A stretch of 64,000 nt of DNA, taken from positions 2,480,001-2,544,000 of the forward strand of contig NC_092326.1 in the NCBI RefSeq assembly GCF_036785885.1. Direction: 5' to 3'. Within the stretch, counting starts at the first letter, position 1; each line of letters begins with the position of its first letter. The position numbers and the translations under genes were made by a program. The notes beneath the pieces were generated by a model. That model did no database searches and was not told the DNA's origin. It saw nothing but the letters and a program-made list of their open reading frames with translations. Source of the stretch: Coffea arabica (lineage: Eukaryota; Streptophyta; Magnoliopsida; Gentianales; Rubiaceae). Below, piece by piece: positions 12,287 through 24,284 of the stretch.

Positions 12287-13830
12287 TCACATACAACGAA
12301 CACCAACCAAGCCCAAGCACTGCTTAAACTTGTAAACTGGAAGAGGTTTCATAAACATGTCAGTTGGATTGTCCTTGGTATTGATTTTCTGAATAAGGAC
12401 CTTTTCTTCAGCAATGATATTCCGAATGAAGTGATACTTCACATCAATGTGTTTCGTCCTCTCATGATACATCTGATCTTTAGTCAAGTGTATAGTACTT
12501 TGATTATCACAGTGAATAATAGTAACACCTTGATGTAGACTAAACTCGCTAAATAAACTCTTCAAACACAAGGCTTCTTTGATTGTTTCGGTCACAACCA
12601 TATATTCTGCTTCTGTAGTAGACAAAGCTACGATAGGTTGTAGAGTAACTTTTCAACTAATAGCACAACCGCCAATGCAAAATACATAGTCTGAAAGTGA
12701 TCTTCTTCTATCAAGATCCCCAGCGTAGTCTGAATCTACAAAATCAGTCAAAGTGTTATTATTTCTTCCAAACTCCAAACATGCATTTGAAATACCTTGC
12801 AAGTATCTAAGAATCCACTTTACAGCCTGCCAATGTGCTTTATCAGGACAAGACATATATCTGCTAACAACACTGACTGCATGTGAGATATTTGGACGAA
12901 TACAAATTATTGCATACATAACACTGCCGACTGCACTGGAATAAAGAACCCGTGCCATATAATCTTCTTGTTCATCTGATTGTGGTGATTAAGCAGCCGA
13001 TAGCCGAAAATGGCTAGCAAGAGGAGTAGATACTGGTTTAGCATTTTTCATGCCAAAACGCTCCAAGACTTTCTCAAGGTAATTTTTCTGGGTCAAAAAC
13101 AACTTCCCTACTCCTCGATCTCGATTAATATCCATGCCAAGAATTTTCTTAGTTGCTCCCAAATCTTTTATTTCAAATTCACTATTTAACTGCAGTTTCA
13201 AAGTGTGAATTTCTGACAAATTCTTGACAGCAATGAGCATGTCATCAATATATAACAATAAGTACATGAAAGAATCATCATTTAACTTCCGGAAGTAAAC
13301 ACAACTATCATACATGCTTTTTAAATAACCATGACCCAACATAAAGGAATCAAAACTCTTATACCACTGTCTTGGAAACTGTTTCAATCCATATAAGGAT
13401 TTCTTCAATAAGCAAACATGGTCTTTCTTACCTTCAATTTCAAAACCCTAGGGTTGTTTCATATAAATTTGTTCTTCAAGTTCGCCATGCAAGAAAGCTG
13501 TCTTAACATCAAGCTGTTCTAACTCCAAATCATACATGGCAACTAAAACAAGCAAAACACGAATAGAGCTATGTTTAACAACAGGTGAAAAAACTTCATT
13601 AAAATCAACACCTTGTACCTGACTATAGCCCTTTACAACTAATCATGCTTTATACCTTGCATCTTCAACCCCTGGAATACCTTCCTTTTTCTTGAAAACC
13701 CATTTGCAACCAACTATTTTCTTATTTGACGGCGGCTTTACAAGAACCCAAGTTTCATTTTGATGAAGAGATTCAATTTCTTCATTCATCGCAATCAACC
13801 ACTTTGCAAATCATCACAAGAAATTGCTTC
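12287..13830 (-). pseudogene. copia element 1, reverse transcriptase and RNase H remains
   Basis: The 5' part of RT (13830-13409) reads as a broken frame with several stops. The next stretch (13408-12989) carries KKSLYGLKQ, the catalytic YIDDM motif and KDLGATKKILGMDI, then stops. RNase H follows in two frames: 12958-12653 with SSAVGSVMYA and the DSDYAGD motif, and 12625-12287 with [14 protein letters not shown] and [15 protein letters not shown] and RNase H copy element RNA into DNA. The catalytic Asp pair survives, but frame breaks near 13410, 12970 and 12640 prevent one polypeptide. Confidence 0.85.
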
Positions 13831-15143
13831 TAAATAGGTGGAAGGCTCACAACTACATCAGTTTCTTGTGCAACAGACAAAGCATATGCAACTAAATTTA
13901 CATATCTTTGTGGTGGTCGAATGTCTCTCCTTGTTCTATTTCTGGCTATGGAATATTCCTTTTCTTCTGAACTATCTTCAACAGTAGATTCAGGTGCATC
14001 TACTGGCTCTTGCTGAATAGAAGATTTGGACTGAGAAGGATCGAAACTGCCAATATCAAGCTCCACCTGCTTCTGTGTACTATCAGTAGTACAAGGACTA
14101 GAAAACTCCTTCTTGGAAGATAATATAGACAATTCATCAAAAGTAACATTTCTATTGATTATAAATTTTGAAAATTTGAAATCAGAACACCATGATCTGT
14201 ATCCTTTCACCCTATAAGTATACTCAAGAAAAATGCACTTTTTAACTCTAGACTCCAATTTTTCATCATTCACATGCATGTATGCTGAACATCCAAAAAC
14301 TTTTAAATTGGAATAATCAGCAGGAGTACCTGACCAAACTTCCTCAGGAGTTTTGAAATCAAGAAATGCAGAAGGAGAACGGTTGACAATATAACATGCC
14401 ATATTGATTGCCTTTGCCCAAAAGTCGTTTGTCAACCCTGCATTGGAGATCATATATCTTGCTCTCTTCAAAAGCGTTCTATTTATACGTTCGTCTACAC
14501 TGTTTTGTTGAGTCATCATTCTGACAGTGCGATGCCGAACAATGCCTTCATTCTTACAAAATTCATTAAATTCACCTTCACAAAATTTCATACCATTATC
14601 TGTTCTCAACCACTTAATATGTTTTTCCGTTTGTTTCTCAATCAAAACTTTCCATTGTTTGAAAGTTAGGAAAATATCATTTTTATGTTTAAGAAAATAT
14701 ACCCAAACTTTCTTTGAATAATCATCAATGAAAGTCAACATGTACCTGGCACCACCTTTAGAAGGAGCACGAGAAGGCCCCCAGAGGTCTGAATGAATGT
14801 AGTCCAAAGTTCCTTTTGTTCTGTGAACTGCTGGCAACTGGAAGCTAACTCTTTTCTGCTTTCCAAAAATGCAATGTTCACAGAATCTCATCTTTCCAAT
14901 ACTTTGACTACTAAGAAGACCTCGTTTGCATAAATAGATAAGCCTTTCTCGCTCATGTGCCACAATCTCATGTGCCATAATTTGGTGAAATCGGAATCGG
15001 ACAAAGTTGATGTAGAAACAGCAGCAGTACCTGCAACAGTATATCCTTGTAAAATATATAAAATACCAGATCTGTGTGCCTTCATAACAACAAGAGCACC
15101 TCGAGTGATTTTGAGAACTCCATTTCCACTTGAATACCTGCAC
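13830..15143 (-). pseudogene. copia element 1, integrase
   Basis: An open frame of 437 codons covers the integrase. It has the zinc-binding FCEHCIFGK segment, a catalytic core with Asp in HSDLWGPS, Asp in LRTDNG and Glu in the NSVDERINRTLL segment, then the copia FGCSAYMHV region and a charged C-terminal linker. The usual NGVAER sequence around the third catalytic residue reads NSVDER, so the Glu is kept but its neighbours are changed. The first 60 residues of the frame overlap the upstream protease frame and are not real protein. The true junction is a frameshift near 14930. Confidence 0.85.
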
Positions 15144-15799
15144 CCAATAGACTCAAGAGTGCCTAAAGAGATGAGATTTTTCTTCAAATTTGGAACATGT
15201 CTAACATCCGTGAGCGTCCTCACAATACCATCGTACATTTTAATCCAAATTGTGTTTTTGCCAACAACTTTACAAGTAGCGTTGTTGCCCATTAAAACAA
15301 CTCCACCTTCAGTTAATTCATATGTTGAAAACCAGTCCCTAGTGGGACACATATGATACGAACAACCCAAATCTAAAATCCACGCACTGTTAGACCTAAA
15401 ATTATTTTTCGTTGCACAAAAAATGGTTCCATCATTCTCATCAGCTGCTATACTAGCTTCAGCGGATTCAGTATTTTTCTCAACAAATTTTCCTTTTTGC
15501 TTTTCTTTATTTTTCAATTTAAAGCAATCAGAGATAACATGACCCTTCTTTTTGCAATAGTTGCACACTTCATTTTTATGTCTGGACTTGAATCTATTTT
15601 TATTTTCTGTGTTTCTCTTTTCAAATCTACCCCGAACAAACAAGCCATCGGTTTGACTCCCACTAGTTTTTCCAGTAATATCCCTATCTATCTGCTCTTT
15701 AGATTTTAATGTAGATTTAATTTCCCGATACGAAATTGTTTCCTTTCCATAAATCATAGTATTACGGAAATACTTAAAGGATTGGAGAAGGAAACACAA
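14888..15799 (-). pseudogene. copia element 1, gag C-terminus and protease
   Basis: The frame carries the nucleocapsid zinc knuckle [14 protein letters not shown] (intact CCHC), then the pepsin-like retroviral protease, then the pre-integrase segment [15 protein letters not shown]. The protease active-site triplet, normally D-S/T-G, reads DLG in [11 protein letters not shown]. Loss of the Ser/Thr would impair the enzyme. A frameshift at the downstream end separates it from integrase. Confidence 0.82.
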
Positions 15800-15879
15800 A
15801 AGTAATAGGGCTTGTCTTTATCATCAATTTTTGAATCTATATTTTTCAAATCCATAATAATTAAATCAAATTTATCAAG

Positions 15880-16251
15880 TTAGGAGAGTATAGATGTACC
15901 ATCAGACATCCGAAGCATATACAAACTCTGCTTCAGATATACTCGATTCTCGACTGTCTTTTTCATATGCAAGGTTTTTAATTTATCCCACATAGTTTTG
16001 GCCGAAGTCTCCATTGCTATCTCATGCAATACCTCATCAGAGAGATTTAAGATTATGCTGGATCTGGCCTTCTTATCCATATCGGTGAAATCCGCATCCT
16101 TTACATCTTCTGGCTTGTTCTCAACTCCTTGTATTGCCAAAACAACTCCATCTTGAACAAGAATGGCCTCCATCTTGAGCTGCCACATCCCGAAGTTGGT
16201 ATTCCTGTTGAATTTTTCGACAACCGTCTTTGTTATCGTCATTGTTGTCAC
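15880..16251 (-). pseudogene. copia element 1, gag N-terminal half
   Basis: Starting at the ATG at 16251, 123 codons read as copia Gag (UBN2/Retrotran_gag type), with MWQLKMEAIL and AKTMWDKLKTLHM segments. Gag forms the virus-like particle. The frame stops at 15880, before the knuckle-bearing part that resumes at 15799, so the protein is split by one or more lesions. Confidence 0.8.
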
Positions 16252-16311
16252 AAAATCTGTAACCTGAAACTTGTCTCGAAAAAACTAGTCAAACAAATAT
16301 GCAAGTCTCGT

Positions 16312-16454
16312 GAGTGGGTCCCACAGGGTGAGCGGGTCCCACGGGATGAATGGACTCCACAAGGTGAACGCGTTCGAAGGATAAACGGACCTCACAGGAT
16401 GAGTGGGTCCCACAGGATGGACGGGCCCCACGAGATGAATGGGCCCCACGAGAT
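16312..16454. repeat. 18-bp minisatellite in the copia leader
   Basis: Eight tandem units of 18 bp (one of 17) with the consensus GAGTGGGTCCCACAGGAT lie between the primer site and the gag ATG. The GGGTCCCAC core is nearly self-complementary. Confidence 0.8.
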
Positions 16455-16482
16455 GAACCTGTCTTGGAAAATATATCAACCA

Positions 16483-16494
16483 GCTCTGATACCA
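16483..16494 (-). other. primer binding site, tRNA-Met type
   Basis: The minus strand reads TGGTATCAGAGC three bases inside the 5' LTR. This is the standard plant copia primer site. Confidence 0.85.
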
Positions 16495-16497
16495 GTT

Positions 16498-17035
16498 TGT
16501 TAGGATTGGCCCACGAATAAACAAACTAAAGTTAGAACAAAATAGGCGGTATAACTGACTATATAATGATTAGGCGATAGACACCAGCCATATAATAATT
16601 AGGCGGTAAAACTGACCCTATAAAAGGGTTGTGGTAACCCAATAAAGACAAATAACAAAGCAAAATAAATGACATAGAAATTTACGTTGTTCGATCAAAT
16701 TGACCTACGTCTACGGGCGAGGGAGGAACAATATTTCTACTATGAAAAAGAAATACAAAAGCTGTAGGAAAGTGGTTCCTAAGTCAAAATAGCACTTACA
16801 AAAGGTTTAGGAAATATTGCTAAACTCAAAACAAGAGAAGCTAAAATATTTGACTAAATAAACTAGATGACCTAAGAAACTAATAGCCCATATAATGCTC
16901 TCTTGAGTGGTGCACTTGATTCCTTCATAAACCCCTTCTATTTATAGGCTCTCCAACGAAGCCTGTTGTCAGCTGCGATGTTGGACGAAAGAATTATGCC
17001 ACAGTCAAACATTACGGCTGTTGGAAAAATCAACA
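16498..17035 (-). repeat. copia element 1, 5' LTR
   Basis: This 538-bp LTR contains the promoter for minus-strand transcription and is followed by the primer site. Confidence 0.9.
16939..16946 (-). promoter_or_regulatory. LTR TATA box
   Basis: The minus strand reads TATAAATA within GCCTATAAATAGAAGG, a good plant TATA box in the 5' LTR. It is conserved in the other LTR at 12099-12106. Confidence 0.6.
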
Positions 17036-17423
17036 GACGTGTATAGTTGTCAGACCTGCTTCAATCCACTGGACTCTATTAACTCTTGTTGGTTTTAGGC
17101 TCCAACTGGACTTGGATTGTATCAGAGTTGTACACTACAAATTTCTGTTAAACCCGCTCTTATTGAAAAGGATTAACAGGATTGGACTATGTTTAATTCA
17201 GTTAATCTCAGCACTAATTGGAATTTAACCACATAAGTCAAATCAATACTGAGGAAGTTTCAACCAAGGATATGAAACATGGGATGATGCTGCAACACTG
17301 TTTTGCTATTATTTTAGCGCCCTTTTACATTGAAAATGGTTCAAGTTACCATTCAATCTATATTCATTTATTTGGCACTTATTATCCAATTTACATATGA
17401 TGCAATGGAATTTGAGTTTGCAG

Positions 17424-18071
17424 ACTGTTGTTTTTGTTGGAGAAAGTGGGAATGGCAAGTCAACATTAATAAGTCTAGTAGAAAGATTGTATGATGTTAA
17501 ATCAGGATGTATATCATTGGATGCCATTGATATCCGAAACTACAACCTGAAATGGCTGCGACAACAGATAGCTTTGGTGAGCCAAGAGCCCATACTCTTC
17601 AAAGATACCATTCGTCGCAACATAACATATAGCAAGCAAGAAGATACAACAGAAGATGAAATTGTTGCAGCTGCAAAATTAGCAAATGCACACAACTTCA
17701 TATCAGCATTACCTCAGGGCTATAATACTCATGTAGGGGAATGTGGAGCTCAATTATCCGGTGGACAAAAGCAACGGATTGCCATTGCACGGGCAATAGT
17801 GAAGGACCCAAAAATCCTATTACTAGATGAGGCAACAAGTTCTCTAGATGCAGAGTCAGAAAAAGCAGTTCAAGCTGCACTAAACCAAGTGATGGTAAGC
17901 AAAACAGCAATTGTTGTGACTCACAGATTGACAGCAATTAGAGGGAGTGACACCATTGCATTTCTGAGAAATGGCGTGATTGTTGAGAAAGGTAGACATG
18001 ATGAGCTCAAAAAGATAGCTAATGGGGCTTATGCCTCTTTGTTTTCGCATCATCTGAACCACTCAATCTAG
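17424..18071 (+). pseudogene. ABCB pseudogene, intact last exon (NBD2)
   Basis: After the acceptor tttgcag (ending at 17423), 215 codons run without a lesion to a TAG at 18069-18071. All NBD motifs are present: Walker [11 protein letters not shown]-loop VSQEPILF, signature [15 protein letters not shown], Walker [11 protein letters not shown]-loop VTHRLT, and the usual C-terminal segment ending [11 protein letters not shown]. Phase matches the exon ending at 11577. A possible AATAAA polyadenylation signal lies at 18181-18186. The contrast with the damaged NBD1 suggests the gene was lost recently or that this exon simply escaped damage. It has no start of its own and cannot transport alone, so I class it with the pseudogene. 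Confidence 0.88.
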
Positions 18072-18272
18072 CTACTCCATGTGATTATGCTTATACCTCT
18101 CTGTATCCATAAGTTGTAGAGGCTACAAAAAGTGTGTATTGGAAAATTGAAAATCGTTCACTGTACTCAGAAAACTCAGAAATAAAGAGTTCGCATTAAG
18201 CTACATTTTTTTTTCTGTTTTTAATTGTTTCGTTTGCGGCTTAATTGAATATTCCTGGAGTTTGAACAACTA
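18072..18272. other. 3' flank of the ABCB pseudogene
   Basis: Apart from the AATAAA at 18181 noted with the last exon, nothing recognisable is present. Confidence 0.4.
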
Positions 18273-18400
18273 TTATGTTTCTTGTCTGAGCATCTTAACC
18301 ATTGGCTTGATTTCTTTCTTCAAGCCACTAATGAAAGTAGAAATGATCCACTTTGTTTTTGAGCATCGCCAAGGTTTTACGTTCCCCATATTTCTCATGG
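18273..18400 (-). pseudogene. short Ty3/gypsy gag relic
   Basis: The minus strand encodes STFISGLKKEIKPMVKML, which closely resembles the SSFISGLKEEI...VKMF segment of plant gypsy Gag. Nothing recognisable flanks it. The type resembles the larger relic at 43.0-49.3 kb. Confidence 0.5.
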
Positions 18401-20506
18401 GCAATCTCCACTTCAAAACCCGTTGAAGCTTAATTACATCTTTAACTACATCCTTTGCCTTTTCTTCAATAAAGCTGTACACAACGTCTCACCGAATTCT
18501 TGCCAGGAAATTTTAATGAGTTTGGGAACCGGTGCTTATTGGGAATTTGGGACTGTGCAAATTATAAAGTCATATTAAATGGATATCATATCATCACACG
18601 CTATCCTACGTCCTGTGACAAAGAAGCTCTTACTCCTCGGTTCTCTGAAGCTGTTTTCGTCGTTAGTCTTGGAAAATATGGATTTGAAAAAAGACTGCAA
18701 TTGCAAACCCCCATTGCTATTGCTATTGCCATTGCAGCTGTTTCTGCTAATACAACTGCTATTATCAATCGCTCCCCCACTACCATTACTACAAGCATTC
18801 CATTGCTGCTGCTCCTGCTTTGCCATTGTATCTTTTTTCTTCAATTTGATTTTAATCGGTTTGGTTATAAAGAATGGTGAAGATGATGAAGAGAGGACAG
18901 AGGTTGTTTCAGTTTTAGGGTTTTTTTTCTTGATAAATTATGATTTTGGTTAAAGAGTTTTTATTTTAATCGGTTTGATTATAGAGATTGAATGGGTTTA
19001 AGTTTTCTGTCCGGTTAATCGATTAATTAATTTAATATGGTCCGAGTTGGGTTGTTTGAGGGTTTGGTTTATTAAGGGATACTTGGCGAGATTCTAAGGA
19101 GTGGGACAGGATGTGACACAGGGTGTGAGACAGAAGATCCGTTCCGCCTACTATGTTAGTATATTATTGTATTCTCTTATATTGGTATCATGTGCATGTA
19201 AGTTTACTAATAATACATGAATTATTATGATTATTATAAGAGACTGCATAATATAATTCATTATACACGTTTCTACAATTCACTATAATATATTATTGTA
19301 TACTCATAATATGTATGTGCATGAAAAAACTTATAAATGTGCATGAAGAGTTGTATAATCAATTATGATCTTGAATAATATAATTAATTATGCACTTTTC
19401 TTAATGATTGAGTTAATCATTTTAATGGAATTACAAATTGCTTAATGATTCTATATGATGTTGATGATAGAATTACGTATTGTTTAAGAATTTACGAGCT
19501 TAATGATTCTTTGTGATCAATGATCATAGAGTTATACATTGCTTGCGATATTGATTATAAAGTTACACATTGCGATTTTGGTAACAGTTATGCATTAGTT
19601 AATGATACACCGCTTCATATGTATTTTAATCTTGATAGTAAATTATACACTGCATAATTCAAATATATATTTGCCCTATTTTGTATTTTGGAAGGGATTT
19701 CAGAGATATGTATCCGAATCTGACACCTAAAAATGTACCTATATCTAGTACTTATACTCGAGTCTATGTAACATAGAATTTCAGTATTTGTCCTATTTCA
19801 GTTTTTTTCTAAATTTATCTTATATTTAATCTTTTCCAAATTTTGTATAGAATTGAATTTTAAATTTTTTGAATGTCATTAACATTTTAACCAAAAAAAT
19901 GAAAAGCTGAATTTTCTTGAACAAGATAGATAATTGAATTCTTTTTCATACACAACCAAATAAAATTTGTTTAAATGTTTAATTAATTTCCGTTTGGAAT
20001 AAGATTCAAAATATGGACCACTATTCAATGCATTTTTTAATATAAATATCTTAAATTTGATTAGTTTATCAGTATCAAACATAGAAAGTTTGTTAAAGTT
20101 CTAGTTATTTTGTGATTTTCTTTATAAAAAGTCCAATGACCACTTTTTGTTTTTTAAAAAGTCCAGCCATCATCTTTAATTGAAATCAATTAACTTTAGT
20201 CAATATTTTAGTTTGAAACATCAAAATCCATTATAGTGAGTAGCCAAATAATTAAACAAAAATTTCTTTAATATATTACAATTGTGTTTTCATCTTTTTT
20301 TTTTGAGTTGTTTGTTTAAACTCAACATACACTAAATCATTTTTGAAAAACTCGGCTAACATTTTAACGATATCATTAACTCATGCAGTAGCACCCATAA
20401 AAGCTAGCTAGCAATTGGTATTAGTGAGATCAAAGAGAAAGTACATGGTAATGTAGCTGGTTTTCATTAAATAAAGACATTTTTTTATATAAAAATATTT
20501 TTAAAT
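18401..20506. other. intergenic DNA
   Basis: I see no gene. A short TTGCTA-like triplet-rich patch lies near 18715-18745. From 19150 to 19650 the DNA is AT-rich with loosely repeated words such as ttaatgatt and attatac, possibly a very old tandem array. Confidence 0.5.
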
Positions 20507-20511
20507 ATTGT

Positions 20512-23500
20512 TGTCGCGCCCCATTTTTCGTGATGAAAAATAAAAAAGGTTTTATAAAAGAATGTGATTTATTAATAATAAATGAAAAAGGACCTAGAAT
20601 GGGACTTTGAAAAATGCGACGATTTGGGTCCAAAATTTAGTCAAAAATGGTTTTTTAAAAAAAAAAAGAGGAGTCGCCACTTGGTATTGAGTTTTGGTGT
20701 ACCAAGTCACCCAAAAAGTGTATTTAAATAAAATAAAATAAAACCCTTTTCGACAACTCCAGGTCTTTGAAAAACAAGAGAAAATGGATTCGGGAGTCAC
20801 GGTTGAAGAAAGGGAAGGCAAAGGTTCGATTAACTCAAACCTAAGGCACCCTTTCAACGTAGTCTAAGCTAGTTGCGAGGTTTAGCCCAAAATTTTCCTA
20901 ATCTAACCCTTAATTTTATCATATTTGAATGTTTTCTACATGAATGCAAAAATAAAATATCGAAAGGGACAAAATGTTCATTCAAGGGTTTAATTGAACC
21001 AATCACGTTTATTGCGAAGGCCAAAATGAATCCTTGAAGGTGTCATGAGGATGCAAATGATAAAAAAAAGAAAAGAAAATAAATTAAATTAAATTAAATT
21101 AAATTATATACATATATATAAGTGATCAAAGAAAAAGGGAATGCAACATAAAGGGTACGGGAGGCGAAAAAACTCGTGACATAATTTTCTTATACATGGA
21201 TTAATAGGGTATTTAAACTGGAAAGTTATAATCACCCATTTCTCATGTTTGAAAAATAATTACCCTAACATGAACAAGCAAATGAACTAGCTTAAATGAG
21301 ATGCAATTCTAAATGACATGATTAGCACCTATAGCGGGTAGGGGATAATATAATAGGGAATATCATGCAAATGAGAAAAGATCCTAAAAATGAAAATATG
21401 CATGAAAATGTAATGAATAGCATACAAAGATGAATCTAGCGTAAGATGACCTAAAGGGTCTAGCGTTGGACTAACCCATTTCTAAAAATCCTTACTAGCG
21501 TTGGACTAGCAAGTAAGCGGAGGGAGAAACCACAACTAGCGTTGGACTAGTGTGGTGACGTCATGCATTAACAATTCATAGTGAAACAAATAAAACATAA
21601 ATTAAAACAAATAAACACATAAGAGCACGTAGCACATAACACGTAAACATAATATCTAGATGCCAAAATCCTAAGAAAAGCGAATAAAACACATAACACA
21701 TAAGCCACATAAACACGCAACCTATCTATTACATCGGGGAGCGCCTAACTACAATCTAGAAGGGAAAAATATAATAAAACAAATCTAATTATCCTATCTA
21801 TTACATTTTGAGGTATTTAACTGCCTTTCGAATCATTATAAAAATTAACTAAAACATATATAAGAAAATTTGAATGAATATTTAAATCAAATAAATAAAG
21901 CATATAAAAATATATAAACACATAGGAACAAATAGGAGCACATAAGAGCACGTAATTGACATTGAAATAATAAAATAGGGGTACCTCCCGTTTGAAGTGG
22001 TGACTAAATGGAGTCAAATTATCCTATTTATACTCACAATGAACAAAAGGATCATGGCACCAATTTAATTGAAAAAGAAAATAATAATACAACTACTAAA
22101 TTCACACTAATATATCAGACGTAAAGAAATTTAAGTAAATCTAAAAATTCCAAATTAAGCATATTTAAAAGTAGCATAATTAGCTATTAAAGAAAAGAAA
22201 CAATCATAATAAAGAGAGTCAAAATTCATCAGGGACCGAATTGCAAAAATTGAAAAACTTTCGGGGATAAAAATTATATTTTTCAAAGTTCAGATGTCAA
22301 AATTAAATAAAAGATAAAATTTAGGGACTAAAGTGCAATTAATTTAACGACCTAGATGAAAGGAATCTAAAATATTCTGGGCCGTAGTGAAAATACTCCA
22401 AAGATCAGGGGCCAAAGTGCAAAATTCGGTTTCTGATTTGGGAGAAGAAAGGCCATCGGGCCGTTGTTTTTATTTATTTGGGTCGGATACTACCTAAGCC
22501 CAACCGCAAATCCATAGAAACGAGCAGGCCAGCCCGTCATTTTATCACTCAAACCCGACCTAGAAATACATGGGCTCCAGCCTCCTAGCCCATCCGAAAC
22601 CCAAAGGAAAAAATAAACCAGAGCCCATTTCCGAAACCCAACCAAAACTAACTCCTGGCCCAACCGAAGAAAAAACATTAGCCCAAACCATTTTCTTTCT
22701 TTTTTTTTCTTTTTTCTTTCTTCTTCTTCTTTCTTTTCTTTCTTCCCCGTTCGTTCCGTCTCTTCTTCTTCCCAGGCGAGCTGAAGCTGAAGCTTCAGCT
22801 GGCGGCCATGGTGGTCGCCAGTGGCGCCGCCACCGCCGGTGACCTCTCCGGTCACCAAAAATCCTCAAAATACACCCCCTCACTCGATTTTTCACGTAGG
22901 TTCTATTTTTGGGCTTAGTTTTAACAAAAAAGGACTCGAAAGTGGCCAAAATGACAAGAAATCAGTCCAGTTTTGATTTTTCAAAACAACATACCCTTCA
23001 CCAAAAATCATAAAAATTATACCACAACACTCTTACATCTCCTACAATACAAATATGATTTTATTTTGACAAGAAAACAACATAAAATGGACAAAATAAA
23101 GCAAAACAGCCCCTAGAATTCTTTTTGGTATTTTTTCAAACAATTAACATGCATTCACAAGAAACATTTCCTTTTCCTTTATCTGGTTCATGCCATTTCC
23201 CAAATTTCAGCAATACCACAACAACAATGCAAAGTAGCAAAAGCAGGAGAAAATAAGCAACTAAATATGAATTTAATGTGAAAAACAAAACTGAAAAAAA
23301 AAAAGAAAAAAAAAACCTCTAAGATATTGCAATCACTTGGTTGAGCTTTGTGGCGAGATTCCTGAATTCCAATGGTCTGACTGCTAATTCCCTTGCTTCT
23401 TTTATGGCTTTGTCTGTTGGGAACAAAGAAAAGTCCGAGAGATGTATTGGCTTGGAGTGTTTTTTGTTCTCTTTTTTTCTTTTCTTGCCTTTTTGAGGGA

Positions 23501-23899
23501 GAGAGCCGAGAGTTTTTTTTTTTTGTCGAGAAAGAGTGGAGTGTTTTTTTTGTCTTCTGTTGTGAGAGGGAGAGCCCCAGTGAAGAGTCAGAGTGGAGTT
23601 AGTTTTTTTCTTTCTTTGCTTGTTTGATTTTTCCCTTGTGTGTGTGTCTCGAGAGAGTGAATTGAGGGAGTCGTTTTTTGGTCTTTTTGAGCCCCCAAAA
23701 GCGCCGTTTCTTTTGTCTGTCCCCCGAGAATAAGGAGGGAACCAAGGGATCTTTGCCAAATGGATTTAGTTGTTTTTTTTTAAAATAAATCTACAAAAAT
23801 GAGACAAAATATACTTAAAAAAATGCAAGAAAATAAATTGCTCATTAAATAGAAAATATTCGAGAAAACACAAAATTTGACAAAAATTTGGTGTCTACA
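20512..23899 (-). repeat. Ogre-like element, 3' LTR
   Basis: This 3,388-bp LTR begins TGTCGCGCCCC and ends GGTGTCTACA on the plus strand. It carries three copies of ctagcgttggacta (about 21456, 21493, 21537). Relative to the other LTR it has a short extra segment near 22777-22800 that contains the palindrome agctgaagcttcagct. Open frames in the Pro- and Ser-rich part are not convincing genes. Confidence 0.95.
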
Positions 23900-23920
23900 G
23901 CTTGCCCCTCTTTGTCAAGA
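23900..23920 (-). other. polypurine tract
   Basis: On the minus strand a purine-rich tract, aaagaggggcaag, directly precedes the 3' LTR. It primes plus-strand synthesis in LTR elements. Confidence 0.75.
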
Positions 23921-24284
23921 GTTTCAAAGAAACTCAAGACAAAGATGTAGACACCAAATTGCTTACCTGTCTCTTCTAGCCGCACCTGAGCTAAAATAAA
24001 GAAAAGCAACACTTGGCTGAAATTAGTGAACAAAAGATGTAATGAAATTGTAAAACATGTGACCGAACTCATGTAGAGTTGCCTACGTATCCCACCATGG
24101 GAATCAGGTCAAACGTAGTTCGAAATCAAGTGAACCACAATGAAACAAGTGCATTGACCAACTGCGATCTTTGCAAAGTTGAAAAAGTTTGAGCTTCTTA
24201 GAACTTCTAAACATGAAACATAAAATGAATGAGAAAGCACAATTATTAACTAAAACAGTCAAGAAAAGTAATTTATCATAACTA

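Larger units (their letters stand above)
11658..17035 (-). mobile_element. Ty1/copia retrotransposon in the last ABCB intron
   Basis: The element is 5.4 kb with LTRs 11658-12199 and 16498-17035 (TGTTAGG...ATCAACA). It is inserted in the intron between 11577 and 17424. The primer site TGGTATCAGAGC (minus strand, 16494-16483) and the purine tract ccaaggtagagatt next to the left LTR set the orientation: 5' LTR on the right, transcription leftward. Internal order is gag, protease, integrase, RT, RNase H, the copia order. The flanking pentamers gatat (11653-11657) and gacgt (17036-17040) match at only three of five positions, so the duplication is decayed or absent. Frameshifts and stops throughout show an old, non-autonomous copy. 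The integrase and RT motifs resemble the Tnt1/Tork side of copia. Confidence 0.92.
6207..18071 (+). pseudogene. ABC transporter B family (P-glycoprotein/MDR-type) pseudogene
   Basis: Full-length plant ABCBs are TMD-NBD-TMD-NBD membrane exporters of about 1,250-1,300 residues. Splice-site reading gives exons 6207-6261, 7110-7285, 7406-7628, 7736-8693 (with a TRIM inserted), 8916-9440, 9639-9880, 9941-10574, 10656-10884, 10973-11236, 11314-11577 and 17424-18071. They encode TM2 onward, including the ITGERQASRL segment, both Walker A motifs and both LSGGQKQRI signatures. The first exon(s) were not found. Lesions: a 1-base frameshift near 7440, a frameshift near 9050, a frameshift near 9735, a short in-frame-region loss between Walker B and the H-loop near 9793, another frameshift near 9830, a donor at 10575 reading GA instead of GT, and a TAA at 11210-11212. 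By similarity of the pattern it is nearest the ABCB4/11/21 group, but I cannot place it exactly. Confidence 0.88.

Noticed and set aside
11653..17040. Clear 5-bp target duplication for copia element 1
   Set aside because: The flanking pentamers gatat and gacgt agree at only three of five positions. I do not claim a duplication.
18575..18844. 89-codon Asn/Ser/Gln-rich minus-strand frame
   Set aside because: It comes from a simple triplet repeat, overlaps other frames on both strands and shows no domain.
22490..22949. Overlapping Pro/Glu-rich open frames inside the 3' LTR, with counterparts at 39024-39435
   Set aside because: They lie in the LTR, arise from purine-rich and GCC-rich low complexity, overlap each other on both strands and match no family.
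23319..23759. 146-codon minus-strand frame rich in Lys and Ser
   Set aside because: It is LTR sequence. The matching region of the other LTR (39.8-40.2 kb) breaks the frame, so there is no sign of selection.
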